Source: Comamonadaceae bacterium
Lineage (GTDB): Bacteria > Pseudomonadota > Gammaproteobacteria > Burkholderiales > Burkholderiaceae_C
DNA: 41,940 nt
Direction: 5' to 3'
Assembly: GCA_947448375.1 (NCBI GenBank)
Contig: CANFMY010000004.1
Location: 1-41,940, forward strand
Shown: positions 1 to 13,362 of the stretch, piece by piece
Numbering within the stretch: position 1 is the first letter of the stretch
Layout: every line of letters begins with the position of its first letter
Notes under the pieces: generated by a model
What the model saw: the letters and a program-made list of their open reading frames with translations, nothing else
Database searches by the model: none
Told to the model about the DNA's origin: nothing
Position numbers and translations under genes: made by a program

Positions 1-1
1 A

Positions 2-616
2 CTGCAAGCCATCGCCGGCTACCCCCACACGCATGCCGTGGCGCGCGTGCCGGTGGGTCACGGCCATGCGGGCGTGACCATCATCAAGCGTTACCTGGAC
101 CTGGGTGTGCAGTCCATCCTGGTGCCCATGGTGGACACGGCCGAGCAAGCGCGCGCCGTGGTCGAGGCCACGCGCTACCCGCCCCAGGGCATTCGCGGCA
201 TGGGCGGTGCACGCGCTTCTCGCTGGGGCCGCATACCTCAATACGGGCGCGAAGCCAACGACCAGATCTGCGTGCTGGTGCAGGTGGAGACTCAGGCCGC
301 GCTCAACAACATCGAGGCGATTGCCGCGGTGGAGGGTGTGGACGGCATCTTCATCGGGCCGGCCGACCTGTCCGCGTCGCTGGGCTATGTGGGCCAGCCG
401 GATCACCCCGTGGTGCGTGCCGCCATCGAGGACGCCATGCGTCGCATCCTCAAAGCGGGCAAAGTGCCCGGCTTTCTGACGCCGGACGAAGCCCTCTCGC
501 GTCACTACATCGAGTTGGGGGGGGTGTTCATGGCGGTGGGGCTGGACGTCAACCTGCTGGCACGCCACACGACGGCACTCGCGGCGCGTTTCAAAAACCC
601 TGAGGCCAAGGCCTGA
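2..616 (+). CDS. HpcH/HpaI aldolase family protein (5' truncated by window edge)
   Basis: Frame is open from base 2 ([20 protein letters not shown]...). Contains [27 protein letters not shown] and [17 protein letters not shown], typical of HpcH/HpaI aldolases. Confidence 0.85.
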   Translation: MQAIAGYPHTHAVARVPVGHGHAGVTIIKRYLDLGVQSILVPMVDTAEQARAVVEATRYPPQGIRGMGGARASRWGRIPQYGREANDQICVLVQVETQAALNNIEAIAAVEGVDGIFIGPADLSASLGYVGQPDHPVVRAAIEDAMRRILKAGKVPGFLTPDEALSRHYIELGGVFMAVGLDVNLLARHTTALAARFKNPEAKA

Positions 617-735
617 GGGACGGTTCACCCGCGCTGCTGCCACCTGTCGCCCGGTGCATTCCCCGCGCTCCTCTGTGCCCACCCGCGCTCACCGGTACCC
701 ATCCACGCACCTGCTGCTTTGACCCTGGAGATTGC

Positions 736-1515
736 ATGACCCCCTCCCCCGCACATTCACGTCAAGCCGAGTTCCACCCCGATGAGTGGGCCGCCCGGGT
801 GCAACTCGCCGCCTGCTACCGCGTGTTCGCGTTGCTGGGCTGGACCGAGATGATTTACAACCACATCACGGTGCGCCTGCCCGAGAGCGTGAGCGGCACG
901 GACAAGCACTTCCTGATCAATCCGTTTGGTCTGCACTACTCGGAGGTCACCGCCAGCAACCTGGTGAAGATCGATCTTCAGGGACGCGTGATGGACGGCT
1001 CAACCTACCCGGTCAACCCGGCGGGTTTTGTGGTGCACAGCACCCTGCACGATGGCCTGGAAGGCGCGCATTGCGTGATGCACACGCACACCACCGCCGG
1101 CGTGGCCGTGGCGTGTCTGCAAGGCGGCTTGCAGCAGACCAACTTTTACAGCGCGCAGTTGCACGACATGGTGGCCTACCATGACTTCGAGGGCATCACC
1201 ATCCACCTGGACGAGGGCCCGCGTGTGCTCCAGAGCATCGGCCGCAAGCAGGCCGTCATTCTGCGCAACCACGGCCTGCTGTCGTGGGGCCAGACCCTGC
1301 CGCAAACCTTTGCCATCTTGTGGACGCTGCAACGCGCTTGTGAAATTCAGATGGCCACGCTCAGCATGGGTGCGCCCATTGCGGTGCCCGAAGCCATCGC
1401 AGCCAAGTGCACACGGGACGCCTTGCAGTTCAACCCCCACCACGGCGCCGGCCAGGACGTGTTCGATGCGCTGGTGCGACAAGTGGACCGTCTCGACACC
1501 CGCTACCGTCATTGA
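736..1515 (+). CDS. class II aldolase/adducin family protein
   Basis: 259 aa ORF; metal-site motif VMHTHTTAGVAVA, YNHITVRLPE and ILRNHGLLSWG, typical of class II aldolase/adducin proteins. Confidence 0.85.
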   Translation: MTPSPAHSRQAEFHPDEWAARVQLAACYRVFALLGWTEMIYNHITVRLPESVSGTDKHFLINPFGLHYSEVTASNLVKIDLQGRVMDGSTYPVNPAGFVVHSTLHDGLEGAHCVMHTHTTAGVAVACLQGGLQQTNFYSAQLHDMVAYHDFEGITIHLDEGPRVLQSIGRKQAVILRNHGLLSWGQTLPQTFAILWTLQRACEIQMATLSMGAPIAVPEAIAAKCTRDALQFNPHHGAGQDVFDALVRQVDRLDTRYRH

Positions 1516-1553
1516 ATCGCGACTCGAATGGTCAGGACTTTCAGGAACATCAC

Positions 1554-2546
1554 ATGAAAATCTGTATCGTGGGCGTGGGTGCCATTGGTGGCTGGATGGG
1601 GGTGCTGCTGGGCCAGATGGCCGATGTCGAGCTGAGCGCCATCGCCCGCGGCGCCGCCTTGCAAACGCTGCAACTCAACGGCCTGCAACTCACCGATGCC
1701 TCGGGCACACGGCACGTGCAGGTGCACGCCGAGGCCGATCCCGCGCGACTGGGTCCGCAGGATCTGGTCATCATTGCCGTCAAGGCGCCGGCGCTGGAAG
1801 GGGTGGTGAGCCACCTCGGCCCGCTGCTGGGCGCTGACACCCTCGTGATGCCCGCCATGAACGGCGTGCCCTGGTGGTTCCTGCAAGGGCGAACCGATGC
1901 CTGGGCCGGCCACGCCCTGCGCAGCGTCGACCCGCACGGACACATCACACAAGCCGTGCCCCCGCATCACGTCATCGGCTGCGTGGTGCACGCCAGTTGC
2001 GCCATGCTCGCGCCGGCGCATGTGAAACACCACTTTGGTCAAGGCTTGATCGTGGGTGAACCGCATGGTGCCACCACGCCTCGACTACAAGCCCTGGTGG
2101 CACGCCTCGCACAGGCCGGGTTTCAAACCACGCTGTCCACCCACATCCAGAAAGACGTCTGGTTCAAGCTGTGGGGCAACATGACCGTCAACCCCTTGAG
2201 CGCCATGACCGGTGCCACCACCGACCTGTTGCTGGACGATCCGCTGGTGCGCGAGTTCATGTCCAGCGTGATGCGTGAGGCCAAGGCGATTGGCGCGAGG
2301 CTGGGCATCGCCATTGAGCAAGAGCCCGACGACCGTCATGCCGTCACGCGCAAACTCGGCGCCTTCAAGTCCTCCATGCTGCAAGACGCCGAGGCCGGTC
2401 GCGCGGTGGAGCTGGACGCGCTGGTCGCGGCGGTGCTGGAGCTGGGCGAGCTGACCGGGGTGGCCACGCCTTTTGCGCGGGCACTCATGGGACTGTCCCG
2501 TGTGCACTCGCAGGTCCATGGGCTGTATCCTCGGGCATCGGCTTGA
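1554..2546 (+). CDS. 2-dehydropantoate 2-reductase family protein (ketopantoate reductase-like)
   Basis: ATG at 1554; N-terminal Rossmann motif MKICIVGVGAIGGWMGVLLGQ; KLWGNMTVNPLSAMTG in the C-terminal half, as in ApbA/PanE proteins. Confidence 0.8.
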   Translation: MKICIVGVGAIGGWMGVLLGQMADVELSAIARGAALQTLQLNGLQLTDASGTRHVQVHAEADPARLGPQDLVIIAVKAPALEGVVSHLGPLLGADTLVMPAMNGVPWWFLQGRTDAWAGHALRSVDPHGHITQAVPPHHVIGCVVHASCAMLAPAHVKHHFGQGLIVGEPHGATTPRLQALVARLAQAGFQTTLSTHIQKDVWFKLWGNMTVNPLSAMTGATTDLLLDDPLVREFMSSVMREAKAIGARLGIAIEQEPDDRHAVTRKLGAFKSSMLQDAEAGRAVELDALVAAVLELGELTGVATPFARALMGLSRVHSQVHGLYPRASA

Positions 2547-2592
2547 CGGCTTCAGCGCCTCGGCAGCCTTCTCGTCCTCGCTTGGCACCACC

Positions 2593-3498
2593 ATGACCAC
2601 CTCCACCCGGGCCCTGAGCCTGACGGCCTTTTTAACGTTGCTGCTCATCGCCTTCATGATGGGGGCCAACCATGTCGCCGCCCGCATCGCGTTTGCGCAA
2701 GGCCTGGATGTGGCCACCGCCGTGGCCGTGCGCAGTCTCATCACGGCCATCGTGGTGGGGGTGTTGCTGTGGTCACACAAAGTCTCGCTGCACACCAACG
2801 CCTCCCAGCGCAAGGCCCTGCTGGCGCTGGGCGTGATGATCGGCTTGCAAAGCCAGTGTCTGTATTCGGCCGTGGCCCGTTTGCCTGTGGCGCTGGCGCT
2901 GCTGGCTTTCAACACCTACCCCTTGTGGACCGCGTTGTGGGATCGGCTCTTTTACGGTCGCTCGCCGGACCGCAGTTTGCTCGTGGCCATGCCGGTGATC
3001 CTGGTCGGGCTGGCCCTGGCGCTGGACGTGTTGGGGGCCTCCTCCGGCCTGGGGTCGAGTGCCCAGTGGGAGCGCATCGGCACCGGCGTGGCGTTTGCCC
3101 TGACGGCGGCGGCAGTGTTCGGGGGCGCCCTGGTCGTGACACAGCACCACACCCAGGGACTCGACGGCCGCGTGCGCACGCTCTCGAGCATGACGCTGGC
3201 GGGTCTGATGGCGGTCACCCTCATCGGTTTTCAAGGTGGCCCGCACTGGCCGCAGGCCGTGTCGGGCTGGTGGGGGCTGGCGCTCCTGACCTTCCTGTAT
3301 GGCACCGCCTTCACCATCATGTTCACCGTGCTGCCCCGCCTGGGCGTGGCCGGCAACTCGGCCATCATGAACGTCGAGCCGGTATTTGCCCTGGTCCTGG
3401 CCTGGCTGATCCTGGACCAGAGCGTCGCGCCCCTGCAGTTGGCGGGCGCCTTGCTGGTGGTCGGTGCCGTGGTGGGGTTGGGGTTGCGCAAGGGCTGA
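2593..3498 (+). CDS. DMT superfamily (EamA-like) transporter
   Basis: ATG at 2593 (MTTSTRALSLTAF...); about 10 hydrophobic segments; terminal MNVEPVFALVLAWLILDQSVAPLQLAGALLVVGAV typical of EamA. Confidence 0.8.
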   Translation: MTTSTRALSLTAFLTLLLIAFMMGANHVAARIAFAQGLDVATAVAVRSLITAIVVGVLLWSHKVSLHTNASQRKALLALGVMIGLQSQCLYSAVARLPVALALLAFNTYPLWTALWDRLFYGRSPDRSLLVAMPVILVGLALALDVLGASSGLGSSAQWERIGTGVAFALTAAAVFGGALVVTQHHTQGLDGRVRTLSSMTLAGLMAVTLIGFQGGPHWPQAVSGWWGLALLTFLYGTAFTIMFTVLPRLGVAGNSAIMNVEPVFALVLAWLILDQSVAPLQLAGALLVVGAVVGLGLRKG

Positions 3499-3544
3499 GA
3501 CGCAGCGCGCCTCTCAACGCCGACTCATCCAGCGTTGGGGTGGG

Positions 3545-4651
3545 TCAGTCCACCACCACCGGCACCCGCGGCGCGAGCGCACACAACAATTCATAGGCGA
3601 TCGTGCCGGCCCGGTGCGCCACCTCGTCGACATCGAGTCGCTCGCCTGTGGCGGCATTTCCCCACAGCGTGACCTCGCTGTCCAGGCCCGGCGCAAAGCC
3701 GCCAGCCACCAGGTCCGTGAGGTCCACCGTGAGCATGTCCATGCTGACTCGTCCCACCAAGGGCACGCGGTGTCCTTGCACCAGCACCGGCGTGCCGGCC
3801 GGCGCGCTGCGCGGATAGCCGTCGGCATAGCCACAGGCCACCACGCCGATCGTGCGCGCACCCGACGCGGTGTAGGTGGAACCGTACCCGACGGTATCGC
3901 CGGCCGCGAGCGTCTGGAGCCCAATGAGGCGGCTGCGCACGCTCATCGCGGGCTGCAGTCCCCAATGCGTGGCGTTGTGCTCAGGGTAGTCGGGCGCGCC
4001 GCCGTACAGGGCGATGCCGGGTCGCACCCAGTCCGCACTGACATCCGCAGCACTGGCGTGCCGTAGCAGCGCCGCGCTGTTGGAGAGTGAGCGCTCCCCT
4101 GGCAAATCAGCACTTAACTGTTTGAAGCGCGTGCGCTGATGCTCGATGCCACGAGCGCCGTCGGCATCGCTGAAATGCGTCATGAGCGAAATTTCATCGA
4201 CCTGGGGCAAGGCATCCAGCCGCGCCCAGGCCGAGCGAAAGCGGGTGGGCGAAAAGCCCAGCCGGTTCATGCCACTGTTGAGCTTCAAGAACACCCGGTG
4301 CGGCTGCTGCGTCTTGTGCCGGCTCAGCCAGTCGATCTGCGCGTCGTGGTGCACCGTGTGCCACAGTTGCAAGCGCGAGCACACCTCCAGGTCGCGCGGC
4401 TCGAATGCACCTTCCAGCAACAGGATCGGACCCCGCCAACCCAGCGCACGCAAACGCTCGGCCTCGGTCAGGTCCAGCACGGCAAAGCCATCCGCACCGC
4501 GCAAGCCCTCGAACACACGCTCGATGCCATGCCCGTAGGCATTGGCTTTGACCACCGCCCATACGCGCGCATCGGGCGTGGCAAGACGCAGACAGGACAA
4601 ATTGTGCTGCAGTGCAGCCGTGTGGATCAGGGCCTGTATCGGTCGGGGCAT
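3545..4651 (-). CDS. alr: alanine racemase
   Basis: MPRPIQALIHTAALQHNLSCLR...AVVKANAYGHGIERV (PLP lysine region), RPGIALYGGAP, GRVSMDMLTVDLTD. Confidence 0.95.
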   Translation of the reverse strand: MPRPIQALIHTAALQHNLSCLRLATPDARVWAVVKANAYGHGIERVFEGLRGADGFAVLDLTEAERLRALGWRGPILLLEGAFEPRDLEVCSRLQLWHTVHHDAQIDWLSRHKTQQPHRVFLKLNSGMNRLGFSPTRFRSAWARLDALPQVDEISLMTHFSDADGARGIEHQRTRFKQLSADLPGERSLSNSAALLRHASAADVSADWVRPGIALYGGAPDYPEHNATHWGLQPAMSVRSRLIGLQTLAAGDTVGYGSTYTASGARTIGVVACGYADGYPRSAPAGTPVLVQGHRVPLVGRVSMDMLTVDLTDLVAGGFAPGLDSEVTLWGNAATGERLDVDEVAHRAGTIAYELLCALAPRVPVVVD

Positions 4652-4740
4652 GTCAGGGATTGTGGCAGGCCCATGATATAACCCGGCGAGTCCATGATTT
4701 ACGCAACTTCACGTTTCGCCACCTGACGCCACAGCACCTC

Positions 4741-6048
4741 ATGAAACGCGGTTTTTACACCATCATGTCGGCGCAGTTTTTCAGCTCGCTGGCCGACAAC
4801 GCCCTGTTCGTGGCGGCGGTGGAATTGCTCAAGAGTGAAGGTGCCCCCGAATGGCACCGCGCCGCCCTGGTGCCCATGTTTGCGCTGTTTTATGTGGTGC
4901 TCGCCCCCTTTGTGGGCGCCTTTGCCGACGCGCGTCCCAAGGGGCAGGTGATGTTCATCAGCAACGCCATCAAGGTGGTGGGTTGTCTGCTGATGCTGTT
5001 GGGCACCCATCCGCTCATGGCGTATGCCCTGGTGGGCCTGGGTGCGGCGGCCTATTCGCCGGCCAAGTACGGCATCCTCACCGAGTTGCTGCCCGCATCC
5101 CAACTGGTCAAGGCCAACGGCTGGATCGAGGGCCTGACCATCGCCTCCATCATCCTGGGGGTGCTGGTGGGCGGGCAACTGGTGGGGCCCACCCTCTCGA
5201 GCTGGCTGCTGTCGTTTGACTTGCCCCTGGTCGACACCGGCATCGAATCGGGCCCGCAGGCAGCCATCCTGGTGCTGGTGGTGGTGTACATGGTTGCCGC
5301 CTGGTTCAACACCCGCATCCCCCTGACCGGCGTGGAGCTGCTGCCCATGCGCGTCAAGCCCGAGCACTCGCTGATGCGCAACCTCGTCGACCTGCTGCCT
5401 GACTTCTGGCACTGCAACATGCGCCTGTGGCAGGACAAGCTGGGACAGATTTCACTGGCCACCACCACCTTGTTCTGGGGCGTGAGTGGCAACCTGCGCT
5501 ACATCGTGCTGGCCTGGAGCGCAGCGGCCCTGGGTTACAGCACGACACAGGCGTCATCGTTGGTGGGCGTGGTCGCCATCGGCACGGCGGTGGGCGCGGT
5601 GGTGGCGTCCTTGCGCATGCGCCTGGTGCAGGCCACACGGGTGATCCCCCTGGGCATTGCCATGGGCTTGCTGGTGCTGGGCATGAACTTCATCCACGAC
5701 GTGTGGGTGGCTGCGCCCTTCCTGGTGCTGCTCGGCGGCCTGGGCGGCTTCCTGGTGGTGCCCATGAACGCCTTGCTGCAGCACCGCGGTCACAACCTCA
5801 TGGGCTCCGGTCGGTCCATTGCCGTGCAAAACTTCAACGAGCAGGCCTGCATTCTGGTTTTGGGCGGTCTCTACACCTTCTCCACCGGCGTGGGCTTGAG
5901 TTCATTCGGAGCCATTTCGATGTTCGGCCTGCTGGTGGCCAGCATGATGTGGGCGATCCTGCGCTGGCACCAGTACAACCGGCGTGTGCACCACGACGAG
6001 TTGCATCGCCTGCACGAAATCGCCCGCAATGACAACCTGCATGGCTGA
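4741..6048 (+). CDS. lplT: lysophospholipid transporter LplT (MFS)
   Basis: ATG at 4741 (MKRGFYTIMSAQFFSSLADNALFVAAVELL), characteristic LplT N-terminus; divergent from alr. Confidence 0.88.
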   Translation: MKRGFYTIMSAQFFSSLADNALFVAAVELLKSEGAPEWHRAALVPMFALFYVVLAPFVGAFADARPKGQVMFISNAIKVVGCLLMLLGTHPLMAYALVGLGAAAYSPAKYGILTELLPASQLVKANGWIEGLTIASIILGVLVGGQLVGPTLSSWLLSFDLPLVDTGIESGPQAAILVLVVVYMVAAWFNTRIPLTGVELLPMRVKPEHSLMRNLVDLLPDFWHCNMRLWQDKLGQISLATTTLFWGVSGNLRYIVLAWSAAALGYSTTQASSLVGVVAIGTAVGAVVASLRMRLVQATRVIPLGIAMGLLVLGMNFIHDVWVAAPFLVLLGGLGGFLVVPMNALLQHRGHNLMGSGRSIAVQNFNEQACILVLGGLYTFSTGVGLSSFGAISMFGLLVASMMWAILRWHQYNRRVHHDELHRLHEIARNDNLHG

Positions 6049-6533
6049 TGACTTCACTGAACAACTTCACCGTTCGCCGCATCGACGGCTCTGAGCTGGC
6101 ACTGTCGTCGCTGACGGGCCAGGTGGTCCTGATCGTCAACACCGCCAGCGCCTGTGGTTTCACGCCCCAGTTTGCCGGCTTGCAAACGCTGCACGACACC
6201 TATGCCGCGCGTGGTCTGGCGGTGCTGGGATTTCCCTGCAACCAGTTTGGCGGCCAGGACCCGGGCAGTGCCGAGCAGATTCAGGCGTTTTGCCAGATGA
6301 ACTATGGCGTGACCTTCCCCATGATGGCCAAGGTGTGCGTGAATGGCGAGCAGGCCGATCCGCTGTTTCAGTGGATCAAGGCCGAGGCGCCCGGCTTGCT
6401 GGGGAGCCAGGCGATCAAGTGGAATTTCACCAAGTTTCTGGTGGGGCGCGATGGCCGCGTGATCCGGCGTTATGCGCCACAGGACACCCCGGCCAAATTG
6501 GCCCAGGACATCGAAGCCGCCTTGCAGGCCTGA
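6048..6533 (+). CDS. glutathione peroxidase
   Basis: VLIVNTASACGFTPQFAGLQTLHDTYAARGLAVLGFPCNQFGGQDPG and IKWNFTKFLV; start codon shares one base with the lplT stop. Confidence 0.93.
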   Translation: MTSLNNFTVRRIDGSELALSSLTGQVVLIVNTASACGFTPQFAGLQTLHDTYAARGLAVLGFPCNQFGGQDPGSAEQIQAFCQMNYGVTFPMMAKVCVNGEQADPLFQWIKAEAPGLLGSQAIKWNFTKFLVGRDGRVIRRYAPQDTPAKLAQDIEAALQA

Positions 6534-6534
6534 C

Positions 6535-6556
6535 CCTGAAGCCCGCGGGCTTCAGG
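6535..6556. terminator. perfect 22-bp palindrome between convergent gpx and glcF; probable bidirectional transcription stop
   Basis: CCTGAAGCCCGCGGGCTTCAGG is identical to its reverse complement; lies at the junction of two convergent genes; no adjacent T-tract. Confidence 0.5.
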
Positions 6557-7793
6557 CAGACGTCAACACCTGATCCACCAGCTCCACCCAGTGCCGCACC
6601 GGCACATCACTGCCACTTTGCAAGTGGGTGATGCAGCCGATATTGGCGCTCAGAATGGCTCGGGGTTGCAGGGCATTCAAATGGCCGAGCTTGCGATCCC
6701 GCAGTTGATAGGCAATCTCTGGATTGAGCACGCTGTAGGTGCCCGCCGAGCCACAGCACAGGTGTGACTCGCTGGCGGCCACCTGGACTTGAAAGCCCAA
6801 GGCCGTCATGTGTGTCTCCACGCCCCCCTTGAGTTGCTGCCCGTGCTGCAAGGTGCATGGCGGGTGATACGCCACCACGCCTGCGGCCTGCACCGCCTCG
6901 GGCCTGAGTTGCTCTTTCAGGGAAGGGAGCAATTGCGGCAACAACTCGCTCAGATCCCGCGTGAGGGCACTGATGCGCTGCGCCTTGTCGGCATAAGCAG
7001 GATCATCGCGCAGCACATGGCCGTAGTCCTTCACCATCACGCCGCAGCCCGAGGCGTTCATCACGATGGCCTCGACCTCGCCCGATTCGACCCATGGCCA
7101 CCAGGCGTCGATGTTGGCGCGCATCTGTGCCGTGCCGCCTGTCTGATCATTGAGGTGAAATTTCAAGGCGCCACAGCATCCCGCCTGCGACGCCACCACG
7201 GTCTGCAGTCCGCAGGCATCGAGCACGCGTGCGGTGGCGCTGTTGATGGAGGGGCTCATGCTGGGCTGCACGCAGCCGGTGAGCATCAGCACCTTGCGGG
7301 CGTGTTCGCGCGTGGGCCACACGCCCGCATCGCGCGACTCGGGCACCTTGGCCTTGAGCGACTCGGGCAGCAAGCCTCGCAATGACTGGCCGAGTTTCAT
7401 GGCCGGTGCGAAGAGCGAAGACGACAACCCTTCCTTGAGCGCCCAGCGCACCAGCCTCTCGCCAGCGGGGCGCTCCACTTTGGCATCCACCAGCTTGCGG
7501 CCGATGTCCACCAGGTGTCCGTATTGCACGCCACTGGGGCAGGTGCTCTCGCAGTTGCGGCAGGTCAGGCAGCGATCCAGGTGTTGCTGCGTCTTGCGCG
7601 TGGGCTCGGCGCCCTCCAGCACCTGTTTGATGAGGTAGATGCGGCCACGCGGGCCGTCGAGCTCATCGCCCAGCAGTTGGTAGGTAGGGCAGGTGGCGGT
7701 GCAAAACCCACAGTGCACGCACTTGCGCAAAATGGATTCGGCTTCGCGGCCATCGGGGGTGTTGAGGTATTCAGGTGAGAGTTGGGTTTGCAT
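6552..7793 (-). CDS. glcF: glycolate oxidase iron-sulfur subunit
   Basis: Two 4Fe-4S motifs (CVHCGFCTATCPTY; CLTCRNCESTCPSG) and CCG-type motifs (QAGCCGALKFHL; LCCGSAGTYSVL). Confidence 0.93.
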   Translation of the reverse strand: MQTQLSPEYLNTPDGREAESILRKCVHCGFCTATCPTYQLLGDELDGPRGRIYLIKQVLEGAEPTRKTQQHLDRCLTCRNCESTCPSGVQYGHLVDIGRKLVDAKVERPAGERLVRWALKEGLSSSLFAPAMKLGQSLRGLLPESLKAKVPESRDAGVWPTREHARKVLMLTGCVQPSMSPSINSATARVLDACGLQTVVASQAGCCGALKFHLNDQTGGTAQMRANIDAWWPWVESGEVEAIVMNASGCGVMVKDYGHVLRDDPAYADKAQRISALTRDLSELLPQLLPSLKEQLRPEAVQAAGVVAYHPPCTLQHGQQLKGGVETHMTALGFQVQVAASESHLCCGSAGTYSVLNPEIAYQLRDRKLGHLNALQPRAILSANIGCITHLQSGSDVPVRHWVELVDQVLTSA

Positions 7794-7796
7794 GGC

Positions 7797-9002
7797 TCAC
7801 TCCTGCGGCGCACGGTCCAGGCCCAGGCGCCCGGTGTCAAACACCCCTTGCGGGTCGAATTGCGCCTGCAAGGCCCGCTGCAGCCGATGCTGCACCGGCG
7901 CGAGCGGCATGAACACGCCCACCTCGCGATCCACCTCTGGGTGGGCCTGGCTGGGCCGCCACAGGGTCGCATGACCGCCCTGCTCGCGCGCCAGCGCGCG
8001 CAAAGCCAGCGCCGCGCTGGCCGGCGCCCAGCACCAGCGTTGCGCGCCGTGCCATTCCACCAAGGTGGCCGAGGGCAGCGCCAAAGCCGGCGCGGTGGCT
8101 GGTAAGGACAAACGCCACAAGGCGTGATCGGGGGCTGGTGCCTGGGTGAAAAACGCATCGGTATGGTCCCGACAGCGCTCCCACCACGACTGGGCCTGTT
8201 CTTCGTCCAGCGGCATGGCGCTATGCCCCGATGCCGCGAGGTGGGATTGCATGACCGGTATGGCCGCCTGCACCGCTGCCAGCGCGCCACGCAGCCGCAC
8301 GATCAGGTAGCCATCGTCGGTGGGTTCGCCGCGCGCCACGCTGCCGTTGGCGGACAAGTCGTTGGCCCCCAGGGACACGGGCGCCCAGCTGCTGGCATTG
8401 AGCGGCAAGGGCAGGCCCGCCCAGCGTTGCAACTGGTCGAGCGCCGCCGCCTGTTTCATGCGAACCACAAAACTCGATTGCGCGGGCGGCACGGGCAGCA
8501 CCTTCAAGGACACCTCGGTGATGAGGCCGAGCTGTCCCATCGAACCCGCGAGCGCGCGCGAGACGTCATAGCCCGCCACATTCTTCATGACCTGACCGCC
8601 AAAGCGCAACAACTCGCCACGGCCATTGATGAGCTCGGCCCCGAGCACGTAGTCGCGCACACCGCCCACGCTGGCGCGTGCAGGACCGGCCAGGCCACTG
8701 GCGACCATGCCGCCCACGGTGGCAGGCGCACCGTTGAAACGAGGGGGTTCAAAGGGCAAGCATTGGCCTTGTTCGGCCAGCAGACTTTCCAGCGACGCCA
8801 AGGCGGTGCCGCTGCGCACGGTGACCACCAGTTCGCTCGGCTCGTAGCTCAGCACCCCGTCCCACACCAACGTGGACAGCGGCTCGCCGCGAGGCGTCTC
8901 TCCATGGAAGGCTTTGCTGCCTTGCCCCTGAACGGACAAGACACGACCCTGCGCGGCGGCGGCACGAATCTGGTCGCACCAGTCAGACAATGAGTTGTGC
9001 AT
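7797..9002 (-). CDS. glcE: glycolate oxidase FAD-binding subunit
   Basis: FAD-linked oxidase-type N-terminus with GQCLPFEPPRFNGAPATVGGMVASGLAGPARASVGGVRDYVLG; directly upstream of glcF. Confidence 0.9.
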   Translation of the reverse strand: MHNSLSDWCDQIRAAAAQGRVLSVQGQGSKAFHGETPRGEPLSTLVWDGVLSYEPSELVVTVRSGTALASLESLLAEQGQCLPFEPPRFNGAPATVGGMVASGLAGPARASVGGVRDYVLGAELINGRGELLRFGGQVMKNVAGYDVSRALAGSMGQLGLITEVSLKVLPVPPAQSSFVVRMKQAAALDQLQRWAGLPLPLNASSWAPVSLGANDLSANGSVARGEPTDDGYLIVRLRGALAAVQAAIPVMQSHLAASGHSAMPLDEEQAQSWWERCRDHTDAFFTQAPAPDHALWRLSLPATAPALALPSATLVEWHGAQRWCWAPASAALALRALAREQGGHATLWRPSQAHPEVDREVGVFMPLAPVQHRLQRALQAQFDPQGVFDTGRLGLDRAPQE

Positions 9003-9066
9003 GATGAGGATGGTAGCGCCTGTCGCAACCGGCGAGCCAAGCGGGGCTCGACAACCCCAGACCGTG

Positions 9067-10044
<978 letters not shown>

Positions 10045-10047
10045 CGA

Positions 10048-11058
<1,011 letters not shown>

Positions 11059-11085
11059 TCAATAAAAAAAACGAATCCGGAAAAC

Positions 11086-13143
<2,058 letters not shown>

Positions 13144-13362
13144 GGTGTTTGGGTAGGGGGGGGTGGAGGGAGCAGGGGAAACCCGGAATTTTAGCGGCGC
13201 GCCGGGCCCGATCGGTACACTTGGCTGACACCTGGGCACCGGGCTGATGCGCGGGCCCTGCTCTCCGCCGCGCCTCACCCACGCCTCGATCATCTTCCTG
13301 CTGACCCGCCTCGCGAACTGTCCCTCGATCTGCTGTGCTGCGCGCACCCCCTCCCGTCCGTC

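Noticed and set aside
3515-3537. Inverted repeat CAACGC-11nt-GCGTTG between the EamA gene and alr as a terminator
   Set aside because: Only 6 bp with an 11-nt loop and no T-tract; not strong enough to call.
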